NCBI RefSeq assembly: GCF_009749465.1
Contig: NZ_WBIS01000002.1
Coordinates: 496,001 to 560,000, forward strand
Source of the DNA: Agromyces terreus
Lineage (GTDB): Bacteria > Actinomycetota > Actinomycetes > Actinomycetales > Microbacteriaceae
Reading direction: 5' to 3'
DNA: 64,000 nucleotides
The position numbers and the translations under genes were made by a program. Shown piece by piece: positions 1 through 9,413 of this stretch. The notes beneath the pieces are model-generated. The model searched no databases. It saw nothing but the letters and a program-made list of their open reading frames with translations, and had not been told where the DNA came from. Each line of letters begins with the position of its first letter. The first letter of the stretch is position 1.

Positions 1-2471
1 TCGGTCAGGGCGGCGTCGGTGACGCACTCCTTGAACGGGTACGTCTTCACCACGCCGAACGCGGCGTTCGAGGACTGCGCCCTCGACGGCATGTTCTTCA
101 GCGTCGACGTGTCGACGGTCGCCGCCGCCCCCGTGCGACGCAGCGGGTCGAAGTGGCTGTCGACGATGAGCAGGCCGCCCTTCGCGCCGCCGCTCGGCAG
201 CGCCGTGAGGTTGGACTGCACGTGGTTCGCGTCGCCGTACGTGGTGTCGCGGTACCAGACCAGTGCGCCGGGGGCGTTGTACTTGATCTTGTCGACCTTC
301 CAGGCACCCTCATCGGTCTGGTAGACCGTGTCGTACGCGTACTTCAGGCCCTCGTCGAAGCCGTCGAAGTTGCGCCACTCGACGAGGTAGTACTGCGCCT
401 GCGTCGAGGTGCCCGAGTCGATGCGCCAGCCCGGACCGGTGGTGCTCGCCCACGATGCGACCTCGTTCGTCCAGCCGTTCTCGCCGCCCTCGACGTCGTC
501 GCTCCAGGTGGTGGTGCCGTCGGCGACCAGCGAGAAGTCGTCGGAGAACCAACCGCGGTCCTGGTAGGCGGCGTCGGTCGCGAGGCGAAGGCGAACGCCG
601 ATCGTCTGCCCGGCGTACGCCGAGACGTCGATGTAGTCGTAGCGCCAGCCGCCCGACGTGCCCGTGAGGCCGTACTTCTTGCCCCCGAAGGTCGCGAGGT
701 TGCCGTTCGGGTCGGGGTAGCCGTCGGGCGTCGTGACCTCGCCGCCGGCCTCGGTGAACACCTTCTGGTCGGTCCAGGTGGTGCCGCCGTCGGTCGAGAT
801 CTCGACGAAGCCGAAGTCCCAGTCCTCCTCGATGATGTAGTCGTTCCACATCCAGAACTTCGCGTCGGTCGCGCCGGCCGGCACGTCGACGTTGCGCGAG
901 AGACGGATGTCGCCCCAGTCCTGATCGGCGCCGGTGTACCACGCGTTCGCGCCGCTGTGCGGCGTGGTCATGGTGACGACCTTGTCGGGCAGGTTGATCT
1001 TCACGCCGTCCTGCGTGCCCTTGAGCGGTCGCGAGTTCTGGCCGAGCAGCACCGACTTCGCGCGGTCGCCCGGGTTGAACTCGACCGGGTCGGCCCAGCC
1101 CAGCACCCACTTGTCCCAGAGGCCCATGTGGGTCGGCAGCGACTGGAAGATCGGCCCCGAGTGCGAACCCGAGGACATGAGGTCCCAGAAGTCGATGTCG
1201 GAGTCGCCGGCGCCCGAGGTGTCGTAGAGGTCGGGCAGGCCGAGGTCGTGGCCGTACTCGTGCGCGAACACGCCGACGCCCGAGTCTTCAGGCTGCACGA
1301 TGTAGTTCGACAGCTTGAGGTTCGTGCCCGGGATGTCCGCGCCGCCGGCGACCGCCGACGAGTGCGCCCAGATGGCGTACGTGCCCTCGTCGCCGCCGCC
1401 GCCGGACTTGTCGGCACCGGCGTGCACGAGCACGACGTGGTCGATGACGCCGTCGGGCTCGTTGTAGTTGCCGTCGCCGTCGCGGTCGCCCTGGTCCTCG
1501 ATGTCGTAGTCGGCCCACGGGAAGTCGGGCTGCGCCTGGGCGAGCGCGTTGACCGCGTCGATCGGGAGCTGGCCCGGGCCGAGCGGGTTGTCGGGGTGGC
1601 CCTGCATGTCCTGGATCGCGCCCGCCTCGTAGACGCCCTCGTCGTTGAGGTGGCAGACGCTCGCGCCGTAGTACGCCTCGGAGTGCGGAACCGTGACCCA
1701 CGGGGTCGCGGTGCCGGTCACCGTGTAGGCGCCGTGCGACATCTCCTCGTACATGGCCTTCATCGTGTAGCCCGAGATGTCGATGCCCTTCTTGCCATCG
1801 GGGCCCTTCAGGTCCTTGCGCACGCGCTCGGTGATGCCCTTCTTCGAGAAGAGCATGTCGTTGTAGTGCTTCGGCGAGAAGTCGGGGACCCACATCGAGT
1901 TGTTGTCGAGGTTCGCGAGGTTCGCCGGGTTGGGGAGGTTGTTGTGCAGCGGTCCGCTCTGCACGTCGCCCGGCTTGCAGTCGGTCGCGCCGAACGCGGT
2001 CGGGACCTGCACGTCGGAGAAGTCATCGGCTGCGTTCGGGTCGAACTCGACGAGGATCGTGAGCAGCTTCGCGGTCTGCGTGTCCTTCGCCGTCTTGTAG
2101 AAGTGCTTCAACCACTTCGGGCTCTTGCCGGTCTGGATCGACTTCGACTCCAGCTTCGCGAGCCCCTCGGCCGCGACGGGATTGCCGGAGGTGAACTTGC
2201 GTTCGAGCGCGTCCGCCTTGATCAGCGCCGCCTGCTGCTCCTGCGCCTCGATGGCGCCCTCGGAGACCGTCAGGTCGGTGCCGAACGCCGCTTCGGTGCG
2301 GGGCTCGACGTAGTTCATGTAGTACTCGGAGTCGCTGATCACCGGCGGCTCGAATCCTGATGCCGTCGCGGCACCCGCAGCGCCCGTCGCCGCCAACGTG
2401 GCGGCTGCGAGCGCGAGGACCGGGACGAACGCCACTGCGCGCCGTCGGGCGCGCCTGGAGTTTCCAGACAT
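1..2471 (-). CDS. Secreted M6 family metallopeptidase, immune inhibitor A-like (3' end beyond window)
   Basis: A secreted zinc protease that degrades extracellular protein. The frame opens at ATG 2471 and stays open to the window edge, giving about 823 codons without a stop. A basic N-terminus followed by an Ala/Val-rich segment and AGAAGAATA looks like a Sec signal peptide. The zinc motif HEYGH lies at residues 404-408, followed by DLGLPDLYDTSG and DFWDLMSSG, which are typical of peptidase M6. The C-terminal part has paired beta-sandwich segments (around STDGGTTW and WFSDDFSL) as in InhA proteins. It stands alone, with a likely promoter at 2548-2577. InhA proteins run to about 750-900 residues, so little should be missing. 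The family call is strong; substrates are unknown. Confidence 0.93.
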   Translation of the reverse strand, partial: MSGNSRRARRRAVAFVPVLALAAATLAATGAAGAATASGFEPPVISDSEYYMNYVEPRTEAAFGTDLTVSEGAIEAQEQQAALIKADALERKFTSGNPVAAEGLAKLESKSIQTGKSPKWLKHFYKTAKDTQTAKLLTILVEFDPNAADDFSDVQVPTAFGATDCKPGDVQSGPLHNNLPNPANLANLDNNSMWVPDFSPKHYNDMLFSKKGITERVRKDLKGPDGKKGIDISGYTMKAMYEEMSHGAYTVTGTATPWVTVPHSEAYYGASVCHLNDEGVYEAGAIQDMQGHPDNPLGPGQLPIDAVNALAQAQPDFPWADYDIEDQGDRDGDGNYNEPDGVIDHVVLVHAGADKSGGGGDEGTYAIWAHSSAVAGGADIPGTNLKLSNYIVQPEDSGVGVFAHEYGHDLGLPDLYDTSGAGDSDIDFWDLMSSGSHSGPIFQSLPTHMGLWDKWVLGWADPVEFNPGDRAKSVLLGQNSRPLKGTQDGVKINLPDKVVTMTTPHSGANAWYTGADQDWGDIRLSRNVDVPAGATDAKFWMWNDYIIEEDWDFGFVEISTDGGTTWTDQKVFTEAGGEVTTPDGYPDPNGNLATFGGKKYGLTGTSGGWRYDYIDVSAYAGQTIGVRLRLATDAAYQDRGWFSDDFSLVADGTTTWSDDVEGGENGWTNEVASWASTTGPGWRIDSGTSTQAQYYLVEWRNFDGFDEGLKYAYDTVYQTDEGAWKVDKIKYNAPGALVWYRDTTYGDANHVQSNLTALPSGGAKGGLLIVDSHFDPLRRTGAAATVDTSTLKNMPSRAQSSNAAFGVVKTYPFKECVTDAALT

Positions 2472-2547
2472 TCTTCTCCCCTCGATGCGACCTTCGGAGG
2501 TGACCGTCGGCCGCGATGTCGTCCGTCGATGGGCGGACGTACTGGGG

Positions 2548-2577
2548 AATCTAGACCCCCCGATCTGGGGGGGTAAA
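2548..2577 (-). promoter_or_regulatory. Promoter of the M6 peptidase with an inverted repeat in its spacer
   Basis: On the minus strand a -35-like TTTACC (2577-2572) and a -10-like TAGATT (2553-2548) are 18 nt apart. The spacer is almost wholly an inverted repeat: six C (2556-2561), GATCT, then seven G (2567-2573), flanked as ACCCCCC...GGGGGGT. Transcription would start near 2541, leaving a leader of about 70 nt. A protein bound to the repeat would sit between the promoter boxes. The boxes are read by eye. Confidence 0.45.
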
Positions 2578-2863
2578 CCCTGTCGCTATGGATTCGCAGA
2601 ATATTTGCGTCGAATCCGCTGTGGCGTCGATCGTGCGCGCCGGATCGCTGCGCGATGCACATCCGGTGCTCTGTGCCGTCGGTTCCGCATGTCGTGGCAT
2701 CCGTTCGACGCGTGTGCGGTACCCATGGGCCGACGCGGGCGCAGGGAGAGGAGCGCGAGCGGATGCCACGGGGCGCGCGCCGTGCCGGGGCGCGAGCGGA
2801 TGCCGCGGGGCGCGCGCGGATGCCGCTCGGCCAGCGCTGCCCGTGCCGGGCCTGTGCCGCGGG
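2578..2863. other. Intergenic region with GGATGCC/GGGGCGCGCGC repeats
   Basis: No credible gene is seen here. Between 2759 and 2837 the words GCGGATGCC and GGGGCGCGCGC alternate three times, so the tract is a degenerate short-repeat array just beyond the HAD gene stop. It may help end transcription of the HAD gene, but no T-run follows any hairpin. Confidence 0.4.
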
Positions 2864-3550
2864 TCAGCCGACGAGCAGCGTGCGCAGCTGGTCTGCGGAG
2901 TGCACGACCGCGATGGCGCCCTCGGCCTCGGCGGGGGAGCCGTAGCCCCACTCGACGAGGATCGTGGGCACGTCGTTGGCGGCGGCTCCGAGCAGGTCGT
3001 AGCCGCGGTCGCCGACCATGACGGCGTGCGTGGTGTCGACGCCCTCGGCCTGGAGGCGGCGCAGCGCGTCGGCGACGACCTCGGCCTTGGTGCTGCGCAC
3101 CTCGTCGTCGCTGGCGCCCGCGATGACGGTGAAGTACGAGGTGAGCCCCGCGTGGTCGAGCACGACGCGGGCCATCGACTCGGGCTTCGAGGTGGCCAGG
3201 GCCATCGGGATGCCCGCGGCGTGCACGCGCTCGAGCACGCCGGCGACGCCGGGGAACACCGGCGACTGCGTGAGGCGGGCGGCGTAGTCGCTGCGGTAGA
3301 TCGCGAGTGCGCGCTCGGCGCCCGCGTCGTCGAAGCCGGCGAGCAGGCGCAGGCTGTCGAGCAGCGGCGGGCCGACGTAGGCGAGCAGCTCCTCGCGGCC
3401 GGGAACGTCGAGGCCGAGCTCGGCGAACATGTGCGCGAGCGAGTCGGTGATGTCGGCGGCCGAGTCGACGATGGTGCCGTCGAGGTCGAAGAGGATGGCG
3501 GCCCACGTCCTCGTGGGCGCGACGGTACTGGTGTGGCTGGGGGAGATCAC
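2864..3550 (-). CDS. HAD-superfamily hydrolase, phosphoglycolate phosphatase-like
   Basis: A cytosolic phosphatase of 228 residues, the usual size for the Gph/PGP-like branch. Motif I is FDLDGT with nucleophile Asp22 and acid/base Asp24. Motif II is ATSKP, the motif III lysine lies in the STKAEV region, and motif IV is MVGDRGYD. A helical cap (DITDSLAHMFAELG and the residues after it) sits between motifs I and II as in subclass IA. The start is GTG 3550. It follows nucS by 90 nt on the same strand and may be co-transcribed. The physiological substrate cannot be read from the sequence. Confidence 0.88.
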   Translation of the reverse strand: MISPSHTSTVAPTRTWAAILFDLDGTIVDSAADITDSLAHMFAELGLDVPGREELLAYVGPPLLDSLRLLAGFDDAGAERALAIYRSDYAARLTQSPVFPGVAGVLERVHAAGIPMALATSKPESMARVVLDHAGLTSYFTVIAGASDDEVRSTKAEVVADALRRLQAEGVDTTHAVMVGDRGYDLLGAAANDVPTILVEWGYGSPAEAEGAIAVVHSADQLRTLLVG

Positions 3551-3640
3551 CGTGTCATCCTACGTCCCGAGAATGCGAGCGCCACTCAGGTTTCGATGGG
3601 GCGGATGCCTCGGCGCCACCGCCCGGCCGCCCACCCGCCG

Positions 3641-4336
3641 TCAGAACAGCCGTGAATCGCTGTCGTCGAGGCCGCGCATCGCGTCGTAGTCGAGCACCAC
3701 GCAGCGGATGCCGCGGTCTTCGGCGAGCGTGCGGGCCTGCGGCTTGATCTCCTGCGCGGCGAACACCCCGGAGACGGGCGCGAGCAGCGGGTCGCGGTTC
3801 ATGAGCTCGAGGTATCGGGTGAGCTGCTCGACCCCGTCGATGTCGCCGCGACGCTTCAGCTCGACCGCGACGGACGCGCCCGAGGCATCCGTCGCCAGGA
3901 TGTCGACCGGGCCGATCGCCGTCATGTACTCGCGGCGCACGAGCCGGTGGCCGTCGCCGAGGAGCTCGATCTGCTCGGCGAGGAGCTTCTGGAGGTGCGC
4001 CTCGACGCCGTCCTTCTGCAGGCCGGGGTCGATGCCGAGCTCGTGGGTGGAGTCGTGCAGCATCTCGTGGATCGACACGATGAGCTGGTCGGCGGTCTTC
4101 TTGTGCGTGACCTTCCAGACCTCGACGACGCCGGCGGCCGCCTGCGCCTCGTCGGGCGCGACGGTCTCGAGCACGCACGGCGGGCTCATCCAGTTGAGCG
4201 GCTTGTAGCTGCCGCCGTCGGAGTGCACGAGCAGCGAGCCGTCGCCCTTGACCATGAGCAGGCGCTGGGCGAGGGGCAGGTGGGCCGAGAGCCGACCCGC
4301 GTAATCGACGGAGCAGCGGGCGATGACGAGACGCAC
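3641..4336 (-). CDS. nucS: Endonuclease NucS (EndoMS), mismatch-specific
   Basis: NucS cuts both strands at mismatched bases and gives actinobacteria mismatch repair in place of MutS/MutL. The 231-residue product has the characteristic N-terminus [20 protein letters not shown], which begins the DNA-binding and dimerisation domain. The RecB-like nuclease core is GPVDILATD (Asp145) followed by VAVELKRRG (Glu159, Lys161), with Gln171 further on. The protein ends in DSRLF, the sort of C-terminal tail that binds the beta clamp. The start is GTG 4336. It lies 19 nt after the MFS gene, so the two are probably co-transcribed. Confidence 0.96.
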   Translation of the reverse strand: MRLVIARCSVDYAGRLSAHLPLAQRLLMVKGDGSLLVHSDGGSYKPLNWMSPPCVLETVAPDEAQAAAGVVEVWKVTHKKTADQLIVSIHEMLHDSTHELGIDPGLQKDGVEAHLQKLLAEQIELLGDGHRLVRREYMTAIGPVDILATDASGASVAVELKRRGDIDGVEQLTRYLELMNRDPLLAPVSGVFAAQEIKPQARTLAEDRGIRCVVLDYDAMRGLDDSDSRLF

Positions 4337-4355
4337 CCGACGAGTGTATGCGGGT

Positions 4356-5696
4356 TTACGAGCCGGAGCGGTCGGATGCCGCGCCGGTCGCGCCCTCCGA
4401 CGCGGCCGGTCCGTCGGACTCGCCGCCCGTCGCGCCGGGCATGCGCGAGCGCTCGCGTGCCGCGGGTGCGGCGAGGCCGGCCATGACCATGAGCAGCAGC
4501 ACCACCAGCAGGGCGTTGAGGAGGCCGAACTGCTCGCCGAGGAACCCGATGAACGGCGGGCCGACGAGGAATGCGCAGTAGCCGATGATCGCGACGGCGC
4601 TCACCCGGGCCGCAGCCTGCGCGCGGTCGGGCACGTCGGCCGCCGCGGACATGCCGACCGGGAAGCCCATCGACGCGCCGATGCCCCACAGCACGGTGCC
4701 GACGACGATCACCCAGACCTCGGTGCCGAAGATGAACAGGCTGAGCCCGACCACGCCCGTCGCGGCGAGCACCCGGAGCGTCGCGACCCGGCCGAAGCGG
4801 TCGACGAGCGGGCCGCCGAGCACGCGGGCGGTCGTCATCGAGACCGCGAACACCGTGAAGATCGCCGCGCCGACGGCGGGGTCGAACCCGTGGCCGTCGA
4901 CCGCCGCGAGCGTGAGCCAGTCGTTCGCGGATCCCTCGGCGAACGACATGCCGAGCATGATGACGCCGATGAGCAGCAGACGCACGTCGGACCAGACCCG
5001 GAGGCTGTCGCGAAGGCGTTCGGTCCAGGGGCGTGCGGGCGCGGCATCCGCTCGTCCGTCGGCATCGGCGTCGGCGTCGGCATCGGTGCTCGCGGGGTCG
5101 CCCAATTCGGCGCGCTTGGGCACGAAGCGCACCGCCACGACGCCGCCCACCGCGATGATCGCGCCGATCGTCGACAGGTGCAGCACGACGGGAACGTCGA
5201 GGGCGGATGCCGCGGCCGCGACGCCGGCGCCGGCGACCGTGCCGAACGAGAAGAAGGCGTGCATGAGCGGCATGAGCGTGCGGCCGATCTCGCGTTCGGC
5301 CTCGGCGCCCTCGACGTTCATCATGACGTCGACCGCGCCGTTGCCGAAGCCGGCGAACGCGAGCCCGATCGCGATGAGCGGGACGGACGGCACGAGCGAC
5401 CCGCCGATGCCGATGAGCACGAGTCCGACCGAGACCGCGACGAGCGCGCCGGCCATGCCCGTGCGGGCGCCGAACCTGGCCATGAGCGGCGGGGCGGCGA
5501 TGAGGCCGAGCACCGAGGCGATCGACCCCGAGAGGATCACGAGCCCGACGCCCTGCGTGCTGAGCCCCGTCTCGTCGCGCACCTCGGGGAGCCGGGCGAC
5601 CCAGCTCGCGAGGCTCAGACCCGAGAGGAAGAAGATCGCGAAGACGGCGTTGCGCCAGGCCGTGAGGCCGCGGCGGTTCGTGGTGGTGGCGGTCAT
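4356..5696 (-). CDS. MFS transporter, YbjJ-like
   Basis: A 446-residue inner-membrane transporter with about twelve hydrophobic spans. The first spans, [21 protein letters not shown] and the [22 protein letters not shown] segment, match the YbjJ-like branch of the major facilitator superfamily. A polar Asp/Ala-rich loop ([14 protein letters not shown]) separates the two six-helix halves. The frame continues upstream, but ATG 5696 is chosen because the upstream residues look non-coding and include the operator. A perfect 18-bp palindrome lies 51-68 nt before the start and matches one ahead of the LacI gene at 9492, so this is a likely LacI target. The substrate is unknown. Confidence 0.88.
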   Translation of the reverse strand: MTATTTNRRGLTAWRNAVFAIFFLSGLSLASWVARLPEVRDETGLSTQGVGLVILSGSIASVLGLIAAPPLMARFGARTGMAGALVAVSVGLVLIGIGGSLVPSVPLIAIGLAFAGFGNGAVDVMMNVEGAEAEREIGRTLMPLMHAFFSFGTVAGAGVAAAASALDVPVVLHLSTIGAIIAVGGVVAVRFVPKRAELGDPASTDADADADADGRADAAPARPWTERLRDSLRVWSDVRLLLIGVIMLGMSFAEGSANDWLTLAAVDGHGFDPAVGAAIFTVFAVSMTTARVLGGPLVDRFGRVATLRVLAATGVVGLSLFIFGTEVWVIVVGTVLWGIGASMGFPVGMSAAADVPDRAQAAARVSAVAIIGYCAFLVGPPFIGFLGEQFGLLNALLVVLLLMVMAGLAAPAARERSRMPGATGGESDGPAASEGATGAASDRSGS

Positions 5697-5746
5697 GCTT
5701 CTCGTCTTCTTCGTCGGTGCGGCGATTCGGGGTCGAATCGTTGAGG

Positions 5747-5764
5747 GGTCGAATCGATTCGACC
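5747..5764. promoter_or_regulatory. LacI-type operator upstream of the MFS gene
   Basis: GGTCGAATCGATTCGACC is a perfect 18-bp palindrome. Its 14-bp core TCGAATCGATTCGA recurs exactly at 9415-9428 ahead of the lacI-family gene. The half site GGTCGAATCG is repeated in direct orientation at 5731-5740. On the minus strand a -10-like TACAGT (5770-5765) lies immediately upstream, so the operator would cover the MFS transcription start and block RNA polymerase when bound. Confidence 0.7.
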
Positions 5765-5823
5765 ACTGTATCCGAGTCGCGCGCGCGATGCATGCCGCCG
5801 GGGCATCCGTCGCCCGACCAAGT

Positions 5824-5900
5824 TGCCGGATTCGGAGATTCGGGCGACGCGCCGCACCGCAGGGGGGACGGCACGGCGCGTCGCCCAGAACTCCGAATCG
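5824..5900. repeat. Long palindromic element, copy A
   Basis: An approximately 77-bp near-palindrome. The outer arms ATTCGGAG (5830-5837) and CTCCGAAT (5891-5898) and the inner arms GGGCGACGCGCCG (5842-5854) and CGGCGCGTCGCCC (5874-5886) are perfect inverted repeats. A close relative lies at 37893-37974 inside hemY. The two share the start TGCCGGATTCGGAGATTCGG and the end CTCCGAATCG. It resembles a non-coding REP or MITE-like element. No coding function is seen. Confidence 0.75.
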
Positions 5901-5907
5901 CGTGAAC

Positions 5908-6000
5908 CACCCCGGCGCAACCACCCGGCGCGACCACCCGGCGCAACCGGCCCGGCGCAACCACCCGGCGCAACCGGCCCGGCGCAACCGGCCCCGGCGC
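5908..6000. repeat. Tandem 13-14 bp repeats before tdh
   Basis: About seven degenerate units of the form CCRSCCCGGCGCAA follow one another between element A and the tdh promoter. The unit length alternates between 13 and 14 bp. There are no unique spacers, so this is not a CRISPR array. With the operator and element A it fills most of the 425-bp gap between the divergent MFS and tdh genes. Confidence 0.7.
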
Positions 6001-6031
6001 ATCCGCCCGGCCGGATTCCACCCCCGCCCGA

Positions 6032-6037
6032 TACGAT
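6032..6037 (+). promoter_or_regulatory. Probable -10 box of tdh-kbl
   Basis: TACGAT fits the actinobacterial TANNNT -10 consensus and lies 84 nt before the tdh ATG, giving a leader of roughly 75-80 nt. No convincing -35 is visible upstream. Confidence 0.4.
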
Positions 6038-6121
6038 GGATCCGCCATCCGGCGCACCCACCGGACCACTTCGCAGCGGCCGCCGCACCCAGCGGCCCCT
6101 GCACCGAACAACGAGGTATCG

Positions 6122-7165
6122 ATGAAGGCCCTCTTCAAGCCCGCCCCGGGCGCAGGTTTCGAGTACACCGACCGCCCAGAGCCCGATCCGGGTCCGGCCG
6201 ACGTGAAGATCCGGGTACTCCGCACGGGCATCTGCGGCACCGACCTGCACATCGAGGCGTGGGACGACTGGGCTGCGTCGAACATCGCGACGCCGCTCGT
6301 GCCGGGCCACGAGTTCTTCGGCGAGGTCGTCGAGGTCGGGCCGCTGGTGCACGACATCTCGGTGGGCGACCTGGTGTCGGGCGAGGGCCACGTGGTGTGC
6401 GGCATGTGCCGCAACTGCCGCGCGGGCCGCCGTCAGATGTGCATCCGCACGCTCGGCGTCGGGCTGCACCGCGACGGCGCCTTCGCCGAGTACATCGTCA
6501 TCCCGGGTGAGAACGTGTGGGTCCACCACGCGCCCGTCGCGCCCGAGGTCGGGGCGATCTTCGACCCGTTCGGCAACGCCGTGCACACGGCGCTGGCCTT
6601 CTCGGTCGTCGGCGAAGACGTGCTCGTCACCGGGTGCGGCCCCATCGGGCTCATGTCGATCGCGGTCGCACGTCACGTGGGCGCCAGATTCATCGTGGCG
6701 ACGGATGTCTCGCCCGCGCGCCTCGAGCTCGCGAGGTCGATGGGGGCCGACGCCGTCGTCGACGTGTCCCGGGAACGCGTCTCCGACGCGCAGGCCGCGC
6801 TCAGCATGCGCGAGGGCTTCGACGTCGGATTCGAGATGTCGGGTTCGCCCCGCGCGCTGCCCGAGATGATCGAGAACATGAACCACGGCGGCCGCATCGC
6901 CATGCTCGGGCTGCCGAGCGAACCGTACGCGATCGACTGGGGCAAGGTCGTCACGCACATGCTGACGGTCAAGGGCATCTACGGCCGCGAGATGTTCGAG
7001 ACCTGGAACTCGATGAGCGCGATGCTGCAGACGAGCCCGGTGCTCGGCGAGCGGGTCGCGTCGATCATCTCCGAGCGGTACCCGGCGCACGAGTGGCGTC
7101 AGGCGTTCGACACGGCCAGGGCGGCCGGGGTCGGCAAGATCATCCTCGACTGGACGGAGGTCTGA
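6122..7165 (+). CDS. tdh: L-threonine 3-dehydrogenase
   Basis: Oxidises L-threonine to 2-amino-3-ketobutyrate with NAD+ in the cytosol. The 347-residue protein is a zinc medium-chain dehydrogenase: [10 protein letters not shown] carries catalytic Cys38, and VPGHEF carries His63-Glu64. The structural zinc cysteines are in CGMCRNC and RRQMC, and the Rossmann motif is [10 protein letters not shown]. The length matches E. coli Tdh. ATG 6122 has GAGG 5 nt upstream. It is followed after 1 nt by kbl, the next enzyme, so the pair degrades threonine to glycine and acetyl-CoA. Upstream DNA holds a LacI-type operator nearer the divergent gene. Confidence 0.96.
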   Translation: MKALFKPAPGAGFEYTDRPEPDPGPADVKIRVLRTGICGTDLHIEAWDDWAASNIATPLVPGHEFFGEVVEVGPLVHDISVGDLVSGEGHVVCGMCRNCRAGRRQMCIRTLGVGLHRDGAFAEYIVIPGENVWVHHAPVAPEVGAIFDPFGNAVHTALAFSVVGEDVLVTGCGPIGLMSIAVARHVGARFIVATDVSPARLELARSMGADAVVDVSRERVSDAQAALSMREGFDVGFEMSGSPRALPEMIENMNHGGRIAMLGLPSEPYAIDWGKVVTHMLTVKGIYGREMFETWNSMSAMLQTSPVLGERVASIISERYPAHEWRQAFDTARAAGVGKIILDWTEV

Positions 7166-7166
7166 G

Positions 7167-8342
7167 ATGTACGGATCGGTGAAGGCGCAGTTGCAGGCCG
7201 AGCTCGACGAGATCGAACGGGCGGGCCTGACGAAGCGCGAGCGCGGCATCGCCGGCCCGCAGTCGTCGGAGGTGTCGGTCGGCGGCGCCGAGGTGCTGAA
7301 CTTCTGCGCGAACAACTACCTCGGCCTGGCGAACGACCCGCGCATCGTCGAGGCGGCCCATCGCGGCCTCGACGAGTGGGGCTACGGCATGGCGAGCGTG
7401 CGCTTCATCTGCGGGACCCAGGAGCAGCACCTCGAGCTCGAGCGCAGGGTGTCGGAGTTCCTGGGCTACGACGACACCATCCTGTTCTCGTCGTGCTTCG
7501 ACGCGAACGGCGGCGTCTTCGAGACGCTCTTCGGGCCCGACGACGCGATCATCTCCGACGAGCTGAACCACGCGTCGATCATCGACGGCATCCGCCTCTC
7601 GAAGGCCCGCAGGCACCGGTACCGGAACCGCGACCTCGACGACCTCGAGGCGCAGCTCGTCGCGGCATCCGATGCCCGTCGGCGCGTCATCGTGACCGAC
7701 GGCGTGTTCTCGATGGACGGGTACATCGCCCCGCTGGCCGAGATCTGCGACCTGGCCGACCGGTACGACGCGCTCGTGTTCGTCGACGACTCGCATGCCG
7801 TGGGCTTCGTGGGCGAGCACGGCCGGGGAACGCCCGAGCTCTGCGGGGTCGAGGGCCGTGTCGACATCACGACCGGCACGTTCGGCAAGGCCCTCGGCGG
7901 GGCATCCGGCGGGTACGTGGCGGCCAGGCAGGAGATCATCGACCTGCTGCGCCAGCGCGCGCGTCCCTACCTCTTCTCGAACACGCTCGCGCCGGCGATC
8001 GTCGCGGGCACGCTGCAGGCGCTCGAGCTGCTCGCGTCGTCGGGAGAACTGCGGGAGCGGCTCAACGCGAACGCGGCGCTCTTCCGCCAGCTGATGACGG
8101 ATGCCGGATTCGACCTGCTGCCCGGCGAGCACGCGATCGTGCCCGTCATGTTCGGCGACGCCGTCGTCACGGCGCGCATGGCCGAGCTGCTGCAGGAGCG
8201 CGGGGTCTACGTGACGGCGTTCTCGTTCCCGGTCGTGCCGCGAGGGGCCGCCCGCATCCGCGTGCAGCTCTCGGCGGCGCACTCCGAGGACGAGATCCGG
8301 CGCTGCGTCGAGGCGTTCGCGGGGGCGCGCGCGGCGATCTGA
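7167..8342 (+). CDS. kbl: Glycine C-acetyltransferase (2-amino-3-ketobutyrate CoA ligase)
   Basis: A PLP enzyme of 391 residues that cleaves 2-amino-3-ketobutyrate with CoA to glycine and acetyl-CoA. The alpha-oxoamine synthase signatures are present: [43 protein letters not shown], and the PLP lysine in [14 protein letters not shown]. The final part ([13 protein letters not shown]) is also typical. It starts one base after the tdh stop, so it is translated from the same message. A strong hairpin at 8377-8428 ends the operon. Confidence 0.96.
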   Translation: MYGSVKAQLQAELDEIERAGLTKRERGIAGPQSSEVSVGGAEVLNFCANNYLGLANDPRIVEAAHRGLDEWGYGMASVRFICGTQEQHLELERRVSEFLGYDDTILFSSCFDANGGVFETLFGPDDAIISDELNHASIIDGIRLSKARRHRYRNRDLDDLEAQLVAASDARRRVIVTDGVFSMDGYIAPLAEICDLADRYDALVFVDDSHAVGFVGEHGRGTPELCGVEGRVDITTGTFGKALGGASGGYVAARQEIIDLLRQRARPYLFSNTLAPAIVAGTLQALELLASSGELRERLNANAALFRQLMTDAGFDLLPGEHAIVPVMFGDAVVTARMAELLQERGVYVTAFSFPVVPRGAARIRVQLSAAHSEDEIRRCVEAFAGARAAI

Positions 8343-8376
8343 TCTCGCGTTCGTGCGCACGTCCCGACCGAGTTGC

Positions 8377-8428
8377 AGGAAACGAGGCGGCATCCCCCTC
8401 TCACAGCGGGGATGCCGCCTCGTTTCCT
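8377..8428. terminator. Bidirectional terminator between kbl and the SDR gene
   Basis: A perfect 21-bp inverted repeat (arms 8377-8397 and 8408-8428) surrounds a 10-nt loop. The arms begin AGGAAACGAGG and end CCTCGTTTCCT, so each strand ends in a short T-rich run. It sits between two convergent genes and should stop transcription from both sides. Confidence 0.88.
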
Positions 8429-8445
8429 TCATGTGAGCAGGGAGG

Positions 8446-9210
8446 TCAGCGCCCGCGCGAGCCGACCCGCATCGCGAGCGTCGAGGGCAGCAGCCGCGTG
8501 AGCGCGATGAGCATGCGGTAGCGCAGCGACGGGATGGACACCGCCCTGCCGTGGGCGGTGTCGCGGAGGGCGGTCGAGACGACGGTGCGTGCGTCGAGCC
8601 ACATCCACGCGGGCACGCCCTCCTTGCCGGGCGGCAGCCCCATGCGCTCGTGGAAGTTCGTGTGCGTGAAGCCGGGGCACACGGCCGTGGTGGTCACGCC
8701 GCGGACGGCGTACTGCTCGTTCGCCCATCGGCTGAAGCTGATGAGCCAGCCCTTGCACGCGCCGTAGGTCGAGCGCGGGATGAAGCCGGCCACCGAGGCG
8801 ACGTTGATGATGCGTCCGCGGTGGCGGGGCAGCATCTGGCCGAGCGCCGCGTGGCTCAGGCGCATGGGCACCTCGACGTGCATCTGGAGATGCCGCACCT
8901 CGTCGTCGATGTCGTTCGCCGCGAAGTCGAGCGGCAGGCCGAAGCCCGCGTTGTTCACGAGCAGGTCGATCGGGCGCTCGGCATCGGACACCCGCGCCAC
9001 GACCTTCGCGAGCTGGCGCCGCTTCAACAGGTCGGCCTGCAGGACCTCGACGGTCACGCCGTACCGAGCACGCACCTTGGCGGCGATGCGCTCGAGCGCG
9101 GCACGATCGCGGGCCACGAGCACGAGGTCGGCTCCGGTGGCGGCGAGCTGGCGGGCGAATTCGGCGCCGAGCCCGGAGCTCGCGCCGGTGATGAGTGCGG
9201 TCTTGGGCAT
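8446..9210 (-). CDS. SDR family NAD(P)-dependent oxidoreductase
   Basis: A 254-residue classical short-chain dehydrogenase. The cofactor motif is TGASSGLG (8-15), with NNAG at 86-89. The catalytic triad is Ser139, Tyr149 and Lys153 in YGACK. Arg34 after the second strand suggests NADP preference. ATG 9210 is chosen because it places the Rossmann motif at the normal distance; the frame stays open further upstream but the residues there are low complexity. It is a monocistronic gene, convergent with kbl. The substrate is unknown. Confidence 0.9.
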   Translation of the reverse strand: MPKTALITGASSGLGAEFARQLAATGADLVLVARDRAALERIAAKVRARYGVTVEVLQADLLKRRQLAKVVARVSDAERPIDLLVNNAGFGLPLDFAANDIDDEVRHLQMHVEVPMRLSHAALGQMLPRHRGRIINVASVAGFIPRSTYGACKGWLISFSRWANEQYAVRGVTTTAVCPGFTHTNFHERMGLPPGKEGVPAWMWLDARTVVSTALRDTAHGRAVSIPSLRYRMLIALTRLLPSTLAMRVGSRGR

Positions 9211-9308
9211 GCGCCCAAGCCTAGGCGTGCAGGCGTGCAGCGTCGCGCGCGGCCGGACGCCGCAGGTCCGCGCCGGCCCGGCACGAGGCATCCGCTCGCC
9301 CGCTCGGT

Positions 9309-9363
9309 GCCGGAGTGCGGAATCGGCGCGCGCGGGCCGATTCGGCGGGGCGGTATCCGCACT
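9309..9363. repeat. Inverted repeat in the SDR/lacI gap
   Basis: GAGTGCGGA (9309-9317) and TCCGCACTC (9355-9363) are perfect complements about 37 nt apart. The word CGATTCGGC occurs twice nearby. The 281-bp divergent gap otherwise holds the lacI operator and promoter at 9414-9445. The role of the repeat is unclear. Confidence 0.4.
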
Positions 9364-9413
9364 CGTGCGCCGATTCGGCACTTCGGTGGGCGTGCGGCAC
9401 CCGCGCGCCCGTT

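Noticed and set aside
153-2360. A 735-codon open frame on the plus strand opposite the M6 peptidase
   Set aside because: Its translation is low-complexity Arg/Val/Asp-rich with no known domain. The minus strand encodes a full M6 peptidase with signal peptide and zinc motif. Such long antisense frames are common at this GC content.
5908-6000. Tandem repeats as a possible CRISPR array
   Set aside because: Units of 13-14 bp follow directly with no unique spacers and no cas genes are near.
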